This document shows, piece after piece, positions 15,274 through 23,302 of a stretch of 37,768 bases of DNA (position 1 is its first letter; the number at the start of each line of letters is the position of its first letter). Made by a program: the position numbers and the translations under genes. Origin of the DNA: an uncultured Bacilli bacterium (GTDB taxonomy: Bacteria; Bacillota_I; Bacilli_A; RF39; UBA660); NCBI GenBank assembly GCA_934132915.1, contig CAKPAK010000004.1:1-37768 (forward strand), written 5' to 3'. The notes beneath the pieces are model-generated. The model had not been told where the DNA came from. It saw nothing but the letters and a program-made list of their open reading frames with translations, and ran no database searches.

Positions 15274-15915
15274 ATGGGAATATTAGAAAAATTAGGAATT
15301 CATACTAATCCTTTATTATATCAAAGAGCTTTTACGCATACTTCTTATAGTAATGAGCATAATGTGGAAAGTTATGAGCGGTTAGAGTTTTTGGGGGATG
15401 CTGTATTAGAACTTGCGATTAGTGATTATTTATATCAAGAGAAACATTTAGAAGAGGGGACAATGACAAAGATGAGGGCTTGTTATGTGTGTGAGGAAGC
15501 TTGTGCTACTTATGCTAAAGAACTTTCTTTTGATCAAGAAATTCTGCTTGGTAGTGGGGAGAGTGAGGCGAACACAACCATTTTGGCGGATGTTTTTGAG
15601 TCGTTTATTGGGGCAATGTATTTGGATCAGGGTTTTTCTTATACGAGTAGGTTTGTGATGAAAATTATTCTTCCTTATATTGAGAAAAAGGTGAATTTTT
15701 TACATGATTATAAATCTGAATTACAAGAGTTGGTACAGACGGTTCGAAAGAGTGTTCATTATGAGATTGTTGATGAACAAGGGCCTGCCCATGATAAAAC
15801 TTTTGTTTGTCAAGTGTTTGTTGATAATATTGTGATGGGACAGGGAAAGGGTTCTAGTAAGAAGGCAGCAGAGCAAGAGGCGGCTAAGATGGCTTTAGAA
15901 AAGCAAGCGAAGTAG
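15274..15915 (+). CDS. rnc: ribonuclease III
   Basis: RNase III cuts double-stranded RNA, for example in rRNA precursors. The catalytic domain holds the signature ERLEFLGDAVLEL (near 35-47) and the second acidic site DVFESFIGAMYLD. The C-terminal double-stranded-RNA-binding domain (about 145-213) has the YKSELQEL start and the GKGSSKKAAEQEAAKMAL helix. The start at 15274 is chosen because GGGTGAT upstream serves as Shine-Dalgarno; the in-frame ATG at 15262 lies inside that site. Length 213 residues is normal. The rhomboid gene follows within 10 bases. Confidence 0.96.
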   Translation: MGILEKLGIHTNPLLYQRAFTHTSYSNEHNVESYERLEFLGDAVLELAISDYLYQEKHLEEGTMTKMRACYVCEEACATYAKELSFDQEILLGSGESEANTTILADVFESFIGAMYLDQGFSYTSRFVMKIILPYIEKKVNFLHDYKSELQELVQTVRKSVHYEIVDEQGPAHDKTFVCQVFVDNIVMGQGKGSSKKAAEQEAAKMALEKQAK

Positions 15916-15924
15916 TTGTAGATG

Positions 15925-16479
15925 ATGCATTATTTTTCTTATTTTCAATATAATTCTCCGGTGATTTTGTCTTACTTTTTTCTTTCTTTAGGGGTTTTGT
16001 TTTTGAAAAATTTAACGGGAGGGAAAAGTACTTATTTTTTTTCTAGTGGGAGAGAAAATATTTTTTCACCGATGACTTATCTGCGATTGTTTACTCATGT
16101 TTTGGGACACTCTAATTGGGAACATTTTCGAAATAATTTTGTTTATATTTTGTTGGTTGGACCGATGATTGAAGAAAAATATGGGAGTCTTCCTTTGATA
16201 AAAATGATTGCGATTACGGCGGTTGTAACAGGCGGGATAAATATTGTTTTTGGGAAGAGAGATATTTTAGGTGCTAGTGGAATTGCTTTTATGTTAATTT
16301 TACTTAGTTCTTTAGTCAATATTGAAAGTGGTAAGATTCCTCTTACGTTTGTGTTGGTATTTGCTTTTTATGTTGTTAGTGAGATCGTGGATGGGATTTT
16401 TAAAAAGGATAATATTTCTCATTTTTCTCATTTAATAGGAGCAATTTGTGGATTTATTTATGGGTATTATCTTTTTTAG
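15925..16479 (+). CDS. rhomboid-family intramembrane serine protease
   Basis: Rhomboids cut transmembrane proteins within the bilayer. This 184-residue protein has about six hydrophobic helices. It shows the loop-1 motif HSNWEHFRNNF, the catalytic Ser in GASGIAF and the catalytic His in SHLIGAICGFIYG near the C-terminus. The start follows the rnc stop closely and there is no strong ribosome site, so translational coupling to rnc is likely; ATG 15922 is equally possible. The pairing of rnc with a rhomboid gene is unusual. Confidence 0.85.
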   Translation: MHYFSYFQYNSPVILSYFFLSLGVLFLKNLTGGKSTYFFSSGRENIFSPMTYLRLFTHVLGHSNWEHFRNNFVYILLVGPMIEEKYGSLPLIKMIAITAVVTGGINIVFGKRDILGASGIAFMLILLSSLVNIESGKIPLTFVLVFAFYVVSEIVDGIFKKDNISHFSHLIGAICGFIYGYYLF

Positions 16480-16491
16480 GAGGTGATAAAA

Positions 16492-16707
16492 ATGGATAAA
16501 AGAAATGATAATTTAAAGAATTTTTTGTCTTTGCTTACTTTAAAGAGTATTTTAATTCAAGAGAGAAATCGTGGATATTATCGAAATTTTATGAATGTAG
16601 AAGCGATTATTCCTGTAGAAGATGATGTGGATATGGTTATTTATGAAAATCAAATGGTTGATTTTGTATCTACTTATTCAAGAAAAAGAGTATTAAAGAA
16701 AAAATAA
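16492..16707 (+). CDS. small soluble protein of unknown function
   Basis: The 71-residue protein (from ATG 16492) has a basic, helical N-terminal third (MDKRNDNLKNFLSLLTLKSI), an acidic centre (PVEDDVDMVIYE) and a basic tail ending RVLKKK. It has the best ribosome site of this operon, AGGAGGTGAT, which overlaps the end of the rhomboid gene. No domain is recognised. Its strong translation signal suggests a real, well-expressed gene. Confidence 0.7.
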   Translation: MDKRNDNLKNFLSLLTLKSILIQERNRGYYRNFMNVEAIIPVEDDVDMVIYENQMVDFVSTYSRKRVLKKK

Positions 16708-16708
16708 T

Positions 16709-16738
16709 AAAACTTCACTTTAAAAAAGTGAAGTTTTA
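16709..16738. terminator. bidirectional terminator between the small gene and rodA
   Basis: AAAACTTCACTT (16709-16720) and AAGTGAAGTTTT (16726-16737) are perfect complements. The minus-strand rodA stop codon lies at its right edge. Confidence 0.9.
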
Positions 16739-17872
16739 GTTTGTGTATCTTAGTCCTTCGTTAGAGATATTGAATATCATTCCTACTAGTAGCATGTATG
16801 AAAGTAATGAGGAGCCTCCATAACTGATAAATGGTAAGGTAATTCCCATAATGGGTAAGAGACCAATGGTCATGGAAATATTTTGAACTTGTTGAAATAA
16901 TAAGACGGCTATGACGCCTCCTATGGCATATTTATCCGTGAAATCAGCAGCTTTAAATGAAGTATGGATGAGATTCATATCGAAGAAGATAATTAATAAA
17001 ATTAAGAGTGTAGCGCCTAGTAGACCAAAATTAGAGGCAATTACGGAAAAAATAAAGTCGGTTTGCATTTCAGGGAAGTAGATTGGGGTATGGTTGAAGC
17101 CATGGCCAAATACTCCGGCTGATCCAATGGCGATTAGGGAATTTTTTAATTGCATTCCACTGCTTGCGGACCAATTGGTAATTCTATCAATACGGTAGAA
17201 GAGACTTGTTCCAAATATTTTGATAAATAAGTCTTGATTGGTTAGATAAATGGTTGCCCCTATTCCTAAGATACTTCCTAGAATGATGAAGGCTAAGAAA
17301 AACCACCTTTTGCGAATTCCTCCAATAAATAACATTACGGCTGTAATGATTAAGTAAATCATTACAGCGCCAGTATCTGGCTCTATGAAAGTTAGAGCAG
17401 AAGGAATGGCGACTAAGATCAAGATTTTTATTAAGAATTTAAATTCTTCTTCGATGGTTGGTTCCATATATTTCTCATTGAATTCATGAATGAGTCTTGC
17501 TAAGATAATAATTAAGAATACTTTCATGAATTCACTAGGTTGGATAGTACCAATATAAGGAATTTTAAACCAACAAGTTGCATTTTTTCTGGTTACTCCG
17601 AAAAAAAGAACAAGAAATAAAGATAAGACGCCAAAGAGGTAAAACCACCAAGCATTATTGTATAAAAATTTATTTCCTAAAAACATCATTAAATAGGCTA
17701 AGATAAATCCTAAAATATACCATATTCCTTGTTTTAGCCAATAATCTTGGAAATCAGCGCCTAAAGTACTTTTTGTACAATAGATAGAAATAATACTAAT
17801 AATTCCAAATAAGATAATCGGAATAAGAATTCCGTTTTCTACTTTGAATTTAGAGATATTTTTTATTGTCAT
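16736..17872 (-). CDS. rodA: SEDS-family peptidoglycan polymerase, RodA-like
   Basis: SEDS proteins polymerise lipid II into glycan strands together with a class B penicillin-binding protein. This 378-residue protein has ten transmembrane helices and the conserved IQPSE box (near 110), the putative catalytic Asp166 in TFIEPDTGAVM, and the C-terminal PFISYGGSSLLSYM. The GLLPIMGITLPFISYGGSS pattern and the presence of RodZ and GpsB elsewhere in the window favour RodA over FtsW, but the distinction is not certain. ATG 17872 is preceded by AGTGGTGAT; two GTG codons just upstream overlap that site. Confidence 0.9.
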   Translation of the reverse strand: MTIKNISKFKVENGILIPIILFGIISIISIYCTKSTLGADFQDYWLKQGIWYILGFILAYLMMFLGNKFLYNNAWWFYLFGVLSLFLVLFFGVTRKNATCWFKIPYIGTIQPSEFMKVFLIIILARLIHEFNEKYMEPTIEEEFKFLIKILILVAIPSALTFIEPDTGAVMIYLIITAVMLFIGGIRKRWFFLAFIILGSILGIGATIYLTNQDLFIKIFGTSLFYRIDRITNWSASSGMQLKNSLIAIGSAGVFGHGFNHTPIYFPEMQTDFIFSVIASNFGLLGATLLILLIIFFDMNLIHTSFKAADFTDKYAIGGVIAVLLFQQVQNISMTIGLLPIMGITLPFISYGGSSLLSYMLLVGMIFNISNEGLRYTN

Positions 17873-17982
17873 CACCACTTTTCTAAAAAATATTTTAACA
17901 CATCTTTAGAATATTTTAAACTATTTATTGAAAGTTCATTCATTTTATGATAAAATCTTTTTATGATAGAGATGGTGATAAA

Positions 17983-19596
17983 ATGGAGAGAGTGTTAAAT
18001 AAATTTTATCAGTTTGTAGATAAAATTGGGAAACAGAATTTTATTTTGTTGGTTTTTATTCTTTTTGTTTTTCTTGTTACAGGGATTTATCAAACATTTT
18101 CTTTATTTACTTCTTCAGATGGGACGAGTGTTGTTGATGGAATTCTTACTTATAAATTTATTTTGAATCAGGCTGGGGAGAATGCAATTACTATTGCGGC
18201 TGGGAGTAGTAAGAATGTCATGGTTACGGTAAGTAATCCTGATAATATTCTTTTAAAGTATGGAATATACTATCGTTCTTCTTCTGATTTATCGAATGTT
18301 TCTTTGGGGTATTTAAAAAGTAGTGCGCATAAGGGAACGGATGTTATTCCAGCGGGAAAAGATTATATTGTTACAATGAAGGTAGATAATCAATCAAGTA
18401 GTGATGTTACGATTAATTTAGGGGTTAGTTATGGTTTAGAAAATGGTGGAGACTTACTTCTTGATACAGGGAATCATTGGTTGGATGAGTACGCGGTTTA
18501 TAAGAGTGTACTTACTTATTTAGAAACGGATGGTACTCAATATGTTGATACGGGAATTTATCCTGATCAAAATACAAAAGTAGAGTTTGTTGCTACTCCT
18601 ACAGAGGCTGATCTTACGGCAGCTTGGTTTGGAGGAAGAAGTAGTTATGGAAGTAATAGTTTTATTTTTTGGCAGTTAAGTAATAATCAAATGAGAAGTG
18701 ATTATGATAGTGGACTTGATTTTTTATCGGGTCTTACTCTTTCTTCTGGGACACAGTATACGGTTGTGATGGATAAGGGAAGTGTTAAAGTTAATAATAC
18801 CCAATATTTAAGTCGATCTACAGGAAATTTTAAGAGTCCTACTTCAATGGTTTTCTTTGCTACGAAAAGTCAAAGTGATAGTTCAATGGACGCTAGTACA
18901 GGAATTGATAATCGAAAAGCTAAATTAAAGTTTTATAGTGCAAAAATTTATGATAATGGAACGTTAGTAAGAGACTTTATTCCTGTTAAAGATAATCATG
19001 ATGTTGAGTGTTTATTTGATCGTGTTAGTTATGATTTGTTTTATTTGCAGAAAGTGCCAGAGCCTTATTCAGAAAAGATTGAATATTTAGAGAGCGATGG
19101 TACTCAATATATTGATACGGGTATTTCACCTGCTAATGATAGTGTTATGGTAGAATTGTCATATCAATATGTTTCTACAAATTTAACTTCTAATGATTCT
19201 GTGATGGGAGCACGAAGCGATGGGAATGAGACTCGTTTTTATCCGGCTTCTTTGGCTTCGACCAAGGATCGCCATGTTTTTGGACATACAGAAATTATGA
19301 GTACGGATGTTTTGAACAAGCATACTGTTATATTTAATGATAGTGCTCATGATGTATATGTTGATGGAACAAAAATTGGAAATTTAGGCAGTAGTTTTGT
19401 TCCTCACAATCTGACAATGTATTTGTTTGCTTTGAATTTTAAAGGAACAGCTCAGTATCAGAGTGCTTCAAAAGTTTATTATTGTAAGATTTGGAGTGAT
19501 AGTTTTTTGGTTAGAGATTTTATTCCAGTAAAAGATAAGCAAGGAATTTCTTGTATGTATGATAAGATTTCTAGAAATTTATTTTATTTTCAATAA
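17983..19596 (+). CDS. membrane-anchored surface protein with two related LamG-like repeats
   Basis: The protein of 537 residues has an N-terminal transmembrane anchor (about 20-37) followed by an entirely extracytoplasmic part. A beta-rich region (about 50-150) precedes two homologous modules of roughly 170 residues. Each opens with YLE-[TS]-DGTQY-[VI]-DTGI and closes with VRDFIPVKD and an LFY tail. The repeats resemble concanavalin-like/LamG jelly-roll modules common in surface proteins of gut Firmicutes. A carbohydrate or host-ligand role is inference. The start is ATG 17983, just after GGTGATAAA; a longer frame from 17947 lacks a ribosome site. A terminator follows. Confidence 0.75.
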   Translation: MERVLNKFYQFVDKIGKQNFILLVFILFVFLVTGIYQTFSLFTSSDGTSVVDGILTYKFILNQAGENAITIAAGSSKNVMVTVSNPDNILLKYGIYYRSSSDLSNVSLGYLKSSAHKGTDVIPAGKDYIVTMKVDNQSSSDVTINLGVSYGLENGGDLLLDTGNHWLDEYAVYKSVLTYLETDGTQYVDTGIYPDQNTKVEFVATPTEADLTAAWFGGRSSYGSNSFIFWQLSNNQMRSDYDSGLDFLSGLTLSSGTQYTVVMDKGSVKVNNTQYLSRSTGNFKSPTSMVFFATKSQSDSSMDASTGIDNRKAKLKFYSAKIYDNGTLVRDFIPVKDNHDVECLFDRVSYDLFYLQKVPEPYSEKIEYLESDGTQYIDTGISPANDSVMVELSYQYVSTNLTSNDSVMGARSDGNETRFYPASLASTKDRHVFGHTEIMSTDVLNKHTVIFNDSAHDVYVDGTKIGNLGSSFVPHNLTMYLFALNFKGTAQYQSASKVYYCKIWSDSFLVRDFIPVKDKQGISCMYDKISRNLFYFQ

Positions 19597-19601
19597 AAGG
19601 G

Positions 19602-19637
19602 AAATAGACATTTCTTAAGGGATGTCTATTTTTTTTA
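19602..19637 (+). terminator. intrinsic terminator after the twin-repeat surface protein
   Basis: AAATAGACAT (19602-19611) and ATGTCTATTT (19622-19631) pair perfectly and are followed by T residues. Confidence 0.85.
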
Positions 19638-19705
19638 GAAAAAGTTGAGATAAGTATTTTATTTTCATATTATTCATTATATAATGATAAAGAAGAGAGG
19701 TAGAG

Positions 19706-20149
19706 ATGAGGGTTATTGTACAAAGATGTATGAAGGCATCGGTTATGGTTAATGATAATGTTGTAGGGAGTATTCAACAGGGGCTTATGTTGCTTGTTGG
19801 TTTTACGGAAGGAGATTCTTTGAAGGAAATTGATTATATGGTAGATAAAATACTTCATTTGCGTATTTTTGATGATGAAGATGGGGTGATGAATTTGTCT
19901 TTGTTGGATGTTGGGGGAAGTGTTTTGTCGGTTAGTCAGTTTACTTTGTATGGAGATGCGAAAAAGGGGAGAAGACCTTCTTATGTTCGTGCTTTAAATG
20001 GAGAGCGTGCTTCTTTGTTGTATCAGTTATTTAATGATCGGTTGCGAGAGTCTGGTACTTTGGTTGAAACGGGAATATTTGGAGCAGATATGAAGGTTAG
20101 TTTGGTGAATGATGGTCCGGTTACGATTATTTTAGAAAGAGAGGGATGA
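19706..20149 (+). CDS. dtd: D-aminoacyl-tRNA deacylase
   Basis: Dtd hydrolyses D-amino acids from wrongly charged tRNA. The 147-residue sequence has the two defining motifs, SVSQFTLYGDAKKGRRPS (near 75-92) and NDGPVTI (about 137-143), and starts MRVIVQRC as in the family. A TATATAAT box at about 19678-19685 and AGAGAGGTAG precede the ATG. The following permease begins 5 bases after the stop. Confidence 0.95.
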   Translation: MRVIVQRCMKASVMVNDNVVGSIQQGLMLLVGFTEGDSLKEIDYMVDKILHLRIFDDEDGVMNLSLLDVGGSVLSVSQFTLYGDAKKGRRPSYVRALNGERASLLYQLFNDRLRESGTLVETGIFGADMKVSLVNDGPVTIILEREG

Positions 20150-20153
20150 AAAA

Positions 20154-21218
20154 ATGGATAGAAAAGTGAATTATAAGTTACTAAATATTTTGTTGATTGT
20201 TTTGATTGTTTGTTTACTTTATATGATACGGGGATTATGGTTGGGAATTTTTGCTAAGGTAATTACGATTCTTCTTCCTTTTTTGGTTGCTTTTGCGGTA
20301 TCTTATGCATTGTATCCTTATCTTCAGAAGTTAGAGGAGTATGGTATTCCGAAATGGTTAGGAGTAGCGCTTATTTATTTTATTATTTTTGGATTTTTAG
20401 TTTTAATTGGGATTACGGTTGTTCCGATGTTATATGATCAAATTGTTTTGTTTTTGTCGAATATTTCGGCGGTTGTTACCGATATTTCTTCAAAGTATGA
20501 ATTGGATTTGGGGGTTTTACAACAATCTATTTCGACGATTTCTACGGATATTTTAAAGGGAGTTGGTACTTATATTTCTAATGGAGCGATTAATATTTTA
20601 AATGCTTCTATTAGTGTGATTACGAATTTGATTATTGTTGTTGCGGTTAGTGTTTACTTTTTGTTTGATATGGATAAGATTCGTTCTTGGGTAAAGAATT
20701 TTTTGAAAGGTCTTCGGGGAAGGTATTATGCTTATGTGAAGAGGTTGGATATGGAGATTAATAACTATTTTAATGGTTTATTTAAGACGATTCTTATTCA
20801 GTTTATTGAATATACAATTGTCTTTCGTTTAATTGGGCATCCTAATTATTTAATTTTGAGTATTTTGGCGGCGGTAACGACGATTATTCCTTATTTTGGG
20901 GGAATTATTGTGAATGTTTTGGCGGTGATTATTGCTTCTGTAGTGAGTACGAAATTATTAATTTTAACTTTAATTGTTTGTTTGGTTTGTCCTAATATTG
21001 ATGGATATATTATCGCGCCAAAGGTTTATGGAAAGACCAATCAATTGCCTGCTTTAGTGAATATTTTTGCTGTTTTTGCTGGTGGAATATTAGGTGGATT
21101 TTTTGGAATTGTTGTGTCTCTTCCGGTTGCGATTATTATTATTGCTACGATTCGTTTCTTTAAGGAAGATATTAATCAGAAGATAGTTACTATTAAAGAA
21201 AAGAAGCAAGAGGGATAG
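20154..21218 (+). CDS. AI-2E family (PerM-type) membrane permease
   Basis: The protein has 354 residues with about eight hydrophobic helices and an intervening amphipathic region (about 110-150). The C-terminal signature includes IPYFGGIIVNVLAV, the Asp/Gly block PNIDGYIIAPKVYGKTNQLP and GGFFGIVVSLPVA. These are characteristic of the AI-2E/PerM/YtvI superfamily. Family members are variously linked to autoinducer export, sodium/proton exchange or sporulation (YtvI), so no substrate is assigned. It is likely in the same transcript as dtd. Confidence 0.88.
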   Translation: MDRKVNYKLLNILLIVLIVCLLYMIRGLWLGIFAKVITILLPFLVAFAVSYALYPYLQKLEEYGIPKWLGVALIYFIIFGFLVLIGITVVPMLYDQIVLFLSNISAVVTDISSKYELDLGVLQQSISTISTDILKGVGTYISNGAINILNASISVITNLIIVVAVSVYFLFDMDKIRSWVKNFLKGLRGRYYAYVKRLDMEINNYFNGLFKTILIQFIEYTIVFRLIGHPNYLILSILAAVTTIIPYFGGIIVNVLAVIIASVVSTKLLILTLIVCLVCPNIDGYIIAPKVYGKTNQLPALVNIFAVFAGGILGGFFGIVVSLPVAIIIIATIRFFKEDINQKIVTIKEKKQEG

Positions 21219-21241
21219 TGGGCTCTTTCTTTTTTCTTTGG

Positions 21242-22168
21242 TTAGAGTTTTAAAAGGAGGAAAGCAATGCCTCCCGAGAGAATGCTATGAATGATTCTTG
21301 CTTGTAAGAAAGGAAGATACGAAATTTTGGTATCTTGTAATTGAGAGATTACTTGAAGATGAACGGATAATCCACCAAAGGAGAGGAACATGGTTGAGAG
21401 AATGATTTTATTTTCTAGAGAGAGGTTTAGAAGAGAAAGTTCTTTTAAGCCCATCGTAATTTCTAATATTCCTTTTAAGATCATACTTGGATAGGGAGCT
21501 AGATTTAGGTTTTTGATAATAATGGATGAGGCGACTAAAAAAGTGGTGATGGTTCCGAGGATTAAGAGTAGGCTATTTATGGCGGAAGAGATAGATTGAA
21601 TTAAAATGGTGCCAAATGTTTGTTTATTGTTTATTCTTTCTTTTTTTTCTTCTTTTGGGATTGTTTTTTTCTTTTGAAGAAGTGCAATAAGGAGGTTGCC
21701 TCCTAGGAGGCTTAGTCCAATTATTTTGCCACTTTCTTTATGATTGAGAAAAGTTATGGCTACAGTTTGAAAGATAAAGGTTGGATTGGGGAAATGGGTG
21801 AAGGTTAAGGTCTGTTCGGCTTCTTCTTTTGTTAATTGATTTTCTTGATAATAATTTTTGGTATTTCTCGCATTACTTGGAAATCCACTTAAGAGGGAAA
21901 GAAAGAAAATGGTGATTTGGGTTTGATTGATTCCAAAGAGTTTGGATAGTGTTTTTTTGAGTGATTTGGGAATATAATTGGTAATGGAATAATGAATGAG
22001 AAGATCAGAGATAACAAAGAAAGGAAACATTGTGGGAATTAAGGTAGTTGCCCATAGGTGAATGGAAAAGTTGATGGTTTCGTTAATTAATTCCTTATTG
22101 ATAAATACTTGGATTAGAGCAAGTAGAAGAAAAAGAATTAAAATCAAATTAGAAATGTTTTTTTTCAT
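21242..22168 (-). CDS. ylbJ: YlbJ-like multi-pass membrane protein
   Basis: The protein has 308 residues with about eight membrane helices and the family blocks IPTMFPFFVISDLL, LLSGFPSNARN (typically SGYPxxAK) and THFPNPTFIFQTVAI, characteristic of the YlbJ/nucleoside-recognition-domain family tied to sporulation in Bacillus. In Bacillus ylbJ lies near ylbL, and the divergent neighbour here is a YlbL homologue, which supports the call. The ATG at 22168 has no visible Shine-Dalgarno, and a TATACT -10-like box ends only 5 bases before it, so the transcript may be leaderless. An ORF start at 22210 would overlap the divergent gene and also lacks a ribosome site. Confidence 0.8.
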   Translation of the reverse strand: MKKNISNLILILFLLLALIQVFINKELINETINFSIHLWATTLIPTMFPFFVISDLLIHYSITNYIPKSLKKTLSKLFGINQTQITIFFLSLLSGFPSNARNTKNYYQENQLTKEEAEQTLTFTHFPNPTFIFQTVAITFLNHKESGKIIGLSLLGGNLLIALLQKKKTIPKEEKKERINNKQTFGTILIQSISSAINSLLLILGTITTFLVASSIIIKNLNLAPYPSMILKGILEITMGLKELSLLNLSLENKIILSTMFLSFGGLSVHLQVISQLQDTKISYLPFLQARIIHSILSGGIAFLLLKL

Positions 22169-22198
22169 GGTATAGTATATGGTGAGAAGGGTGAGATT

Positions 22199-23203
22199 AT
22201 GTTTTATCATATGATAGAGAAGTTAGGAAAGAGGATATGGGAAGATAAGATTTATTTAGGATGTCTTTTGGGTTTGATTTTGCTTTTTCAAATTAAACTT
22301 CCTTTTTATGTTAATGCACCAGGTGGTGTTATTGATACAACAAATAGAATTGAATATGCGAATAAGGTATCTTATCAGGGAAGTTTGAATATGCTTTATG
22401 TTACGGAGTATGTGGCTTCGATTCCTTTTTATTTACTATCTTATGTGATTCCTGATTGGGATTTAGAAAAGATTGAGGATAGTCAAATTTCTACCAATGA
22501 AAGTGTTGAAGAAATTAATACAAGGAATAAGGTAATGTTAAATAATTCTATTCATAATGCGATATATGTTGCTTATCAAGCCAGTGGTAAAGAAGTAGAA
22601 ATTGAAAATATGCGCTACGTTGTAGTGGGGGTTACTAAAGAGAATGGTTTGATGGTTGGCGATGAGGTTTTATCTATTGATGGAGAGAAAATTGATGGGT
22701 TAGAGAAGATTAAATCGGTGATAGAAAAGAAAGAAATTGGGGACCAAGTTTTCCTTAAAGTTAAAAGAGGAGAAAAAGAGAAAAAAGTTACTTTGACGAT
22801 TCAGGAAGAAGAAGGAAAGAAAGTTTTGGGGGTTGTAATTTTGACGAATTGTGATTTAAAAATGAATCCGGAAATTTCTTTGAAGTTTCGTGCGAGTGAA
22901 GGTGGGTCGTCTGGTGGATTGATGATGGCACTTAGTATTTATAGTGCTATTAGTGGTAAGGATATTTTAAAGGGGAGAAATATTGCTGGTACAGGGACGA
23001 TTGATATGGAAGGCAATGTTGGTGAAATTGGGGGAATTAAGTATAAAATTATAGGAGCAGTTAAGAATAAGATGGATGTTATTTTGGTTCCTGTTGCTAA
23101 TTATGAAGAGGCAATGAAAGTAAAAAAGGAAAAGAAATATTCTGTTGAAATCAAGGCGGTTCGTACTTTTGAGGAAGCGGTTGATTATTTGCTTGCTTCT
23201 TAA
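22199..23203 (+). CDS. ylbL: YlbL-type membrane-anchored PDZ/Lon-like serine protease
   Basis: A signal-anchor helix (about 24-38) is followed by a PDZ domain (about 135-205, with GLMVGDEVLSIDGEKI) and a Lon-type S16 catalytic domain (about 215-330). The catalytic Ser sits in ASEGGSSGGLMMAL and the paired Lys in IGGIKYKIIGA. There is no AAA+ ATPase domain, as expected for YlbL. The outer-face protease in Bacillus contributes to DNA-damage checkpoint control. The Shine-Dalgarno AAGGGTGAG (22187-22195) lies close to ATG 22199; ATG 22214 is an alternative. Confidence 0.9.
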   Translation: MFYHMIEKLGKRIWEDKIYLGCLLGLILLFQIKLPFYVNAPGGVIDTTNRIEYANKVSYQGSLNMLYVTEYVASIPFYLLSYVIPDWDLEKIEDSQISTNESVEEINTRNKVMLNNSIHNAIYVAYQASGKEVEIENMRYVVVGVTKENGLMVGDEVLSIDGEKIDGLEKIKSVIEKKEIGDQVFLKVKRGEKEKKVTLTIQEEEGKKVLGVVILTNCDLKMNPEISLKFRASEGGSSGGLMMALSIYSAISGKDILKGRNIAGTGTIDMEGNVGEIGGIKYKIIGAVKNKMDVILVPVANYEEAMKVKKEKKYSVEIKAVRTFEEAVDYLLAS

Positions 23204-23302
23204 ATTAACTGGATGATAAGAAAAGGTGAAAATCCCTTTCTTTTTTTCTTGCTTTTTCTTTTGTTTTGGGATATAATAACTAGCCAAGAAGGGGGAATAA
23301 GG

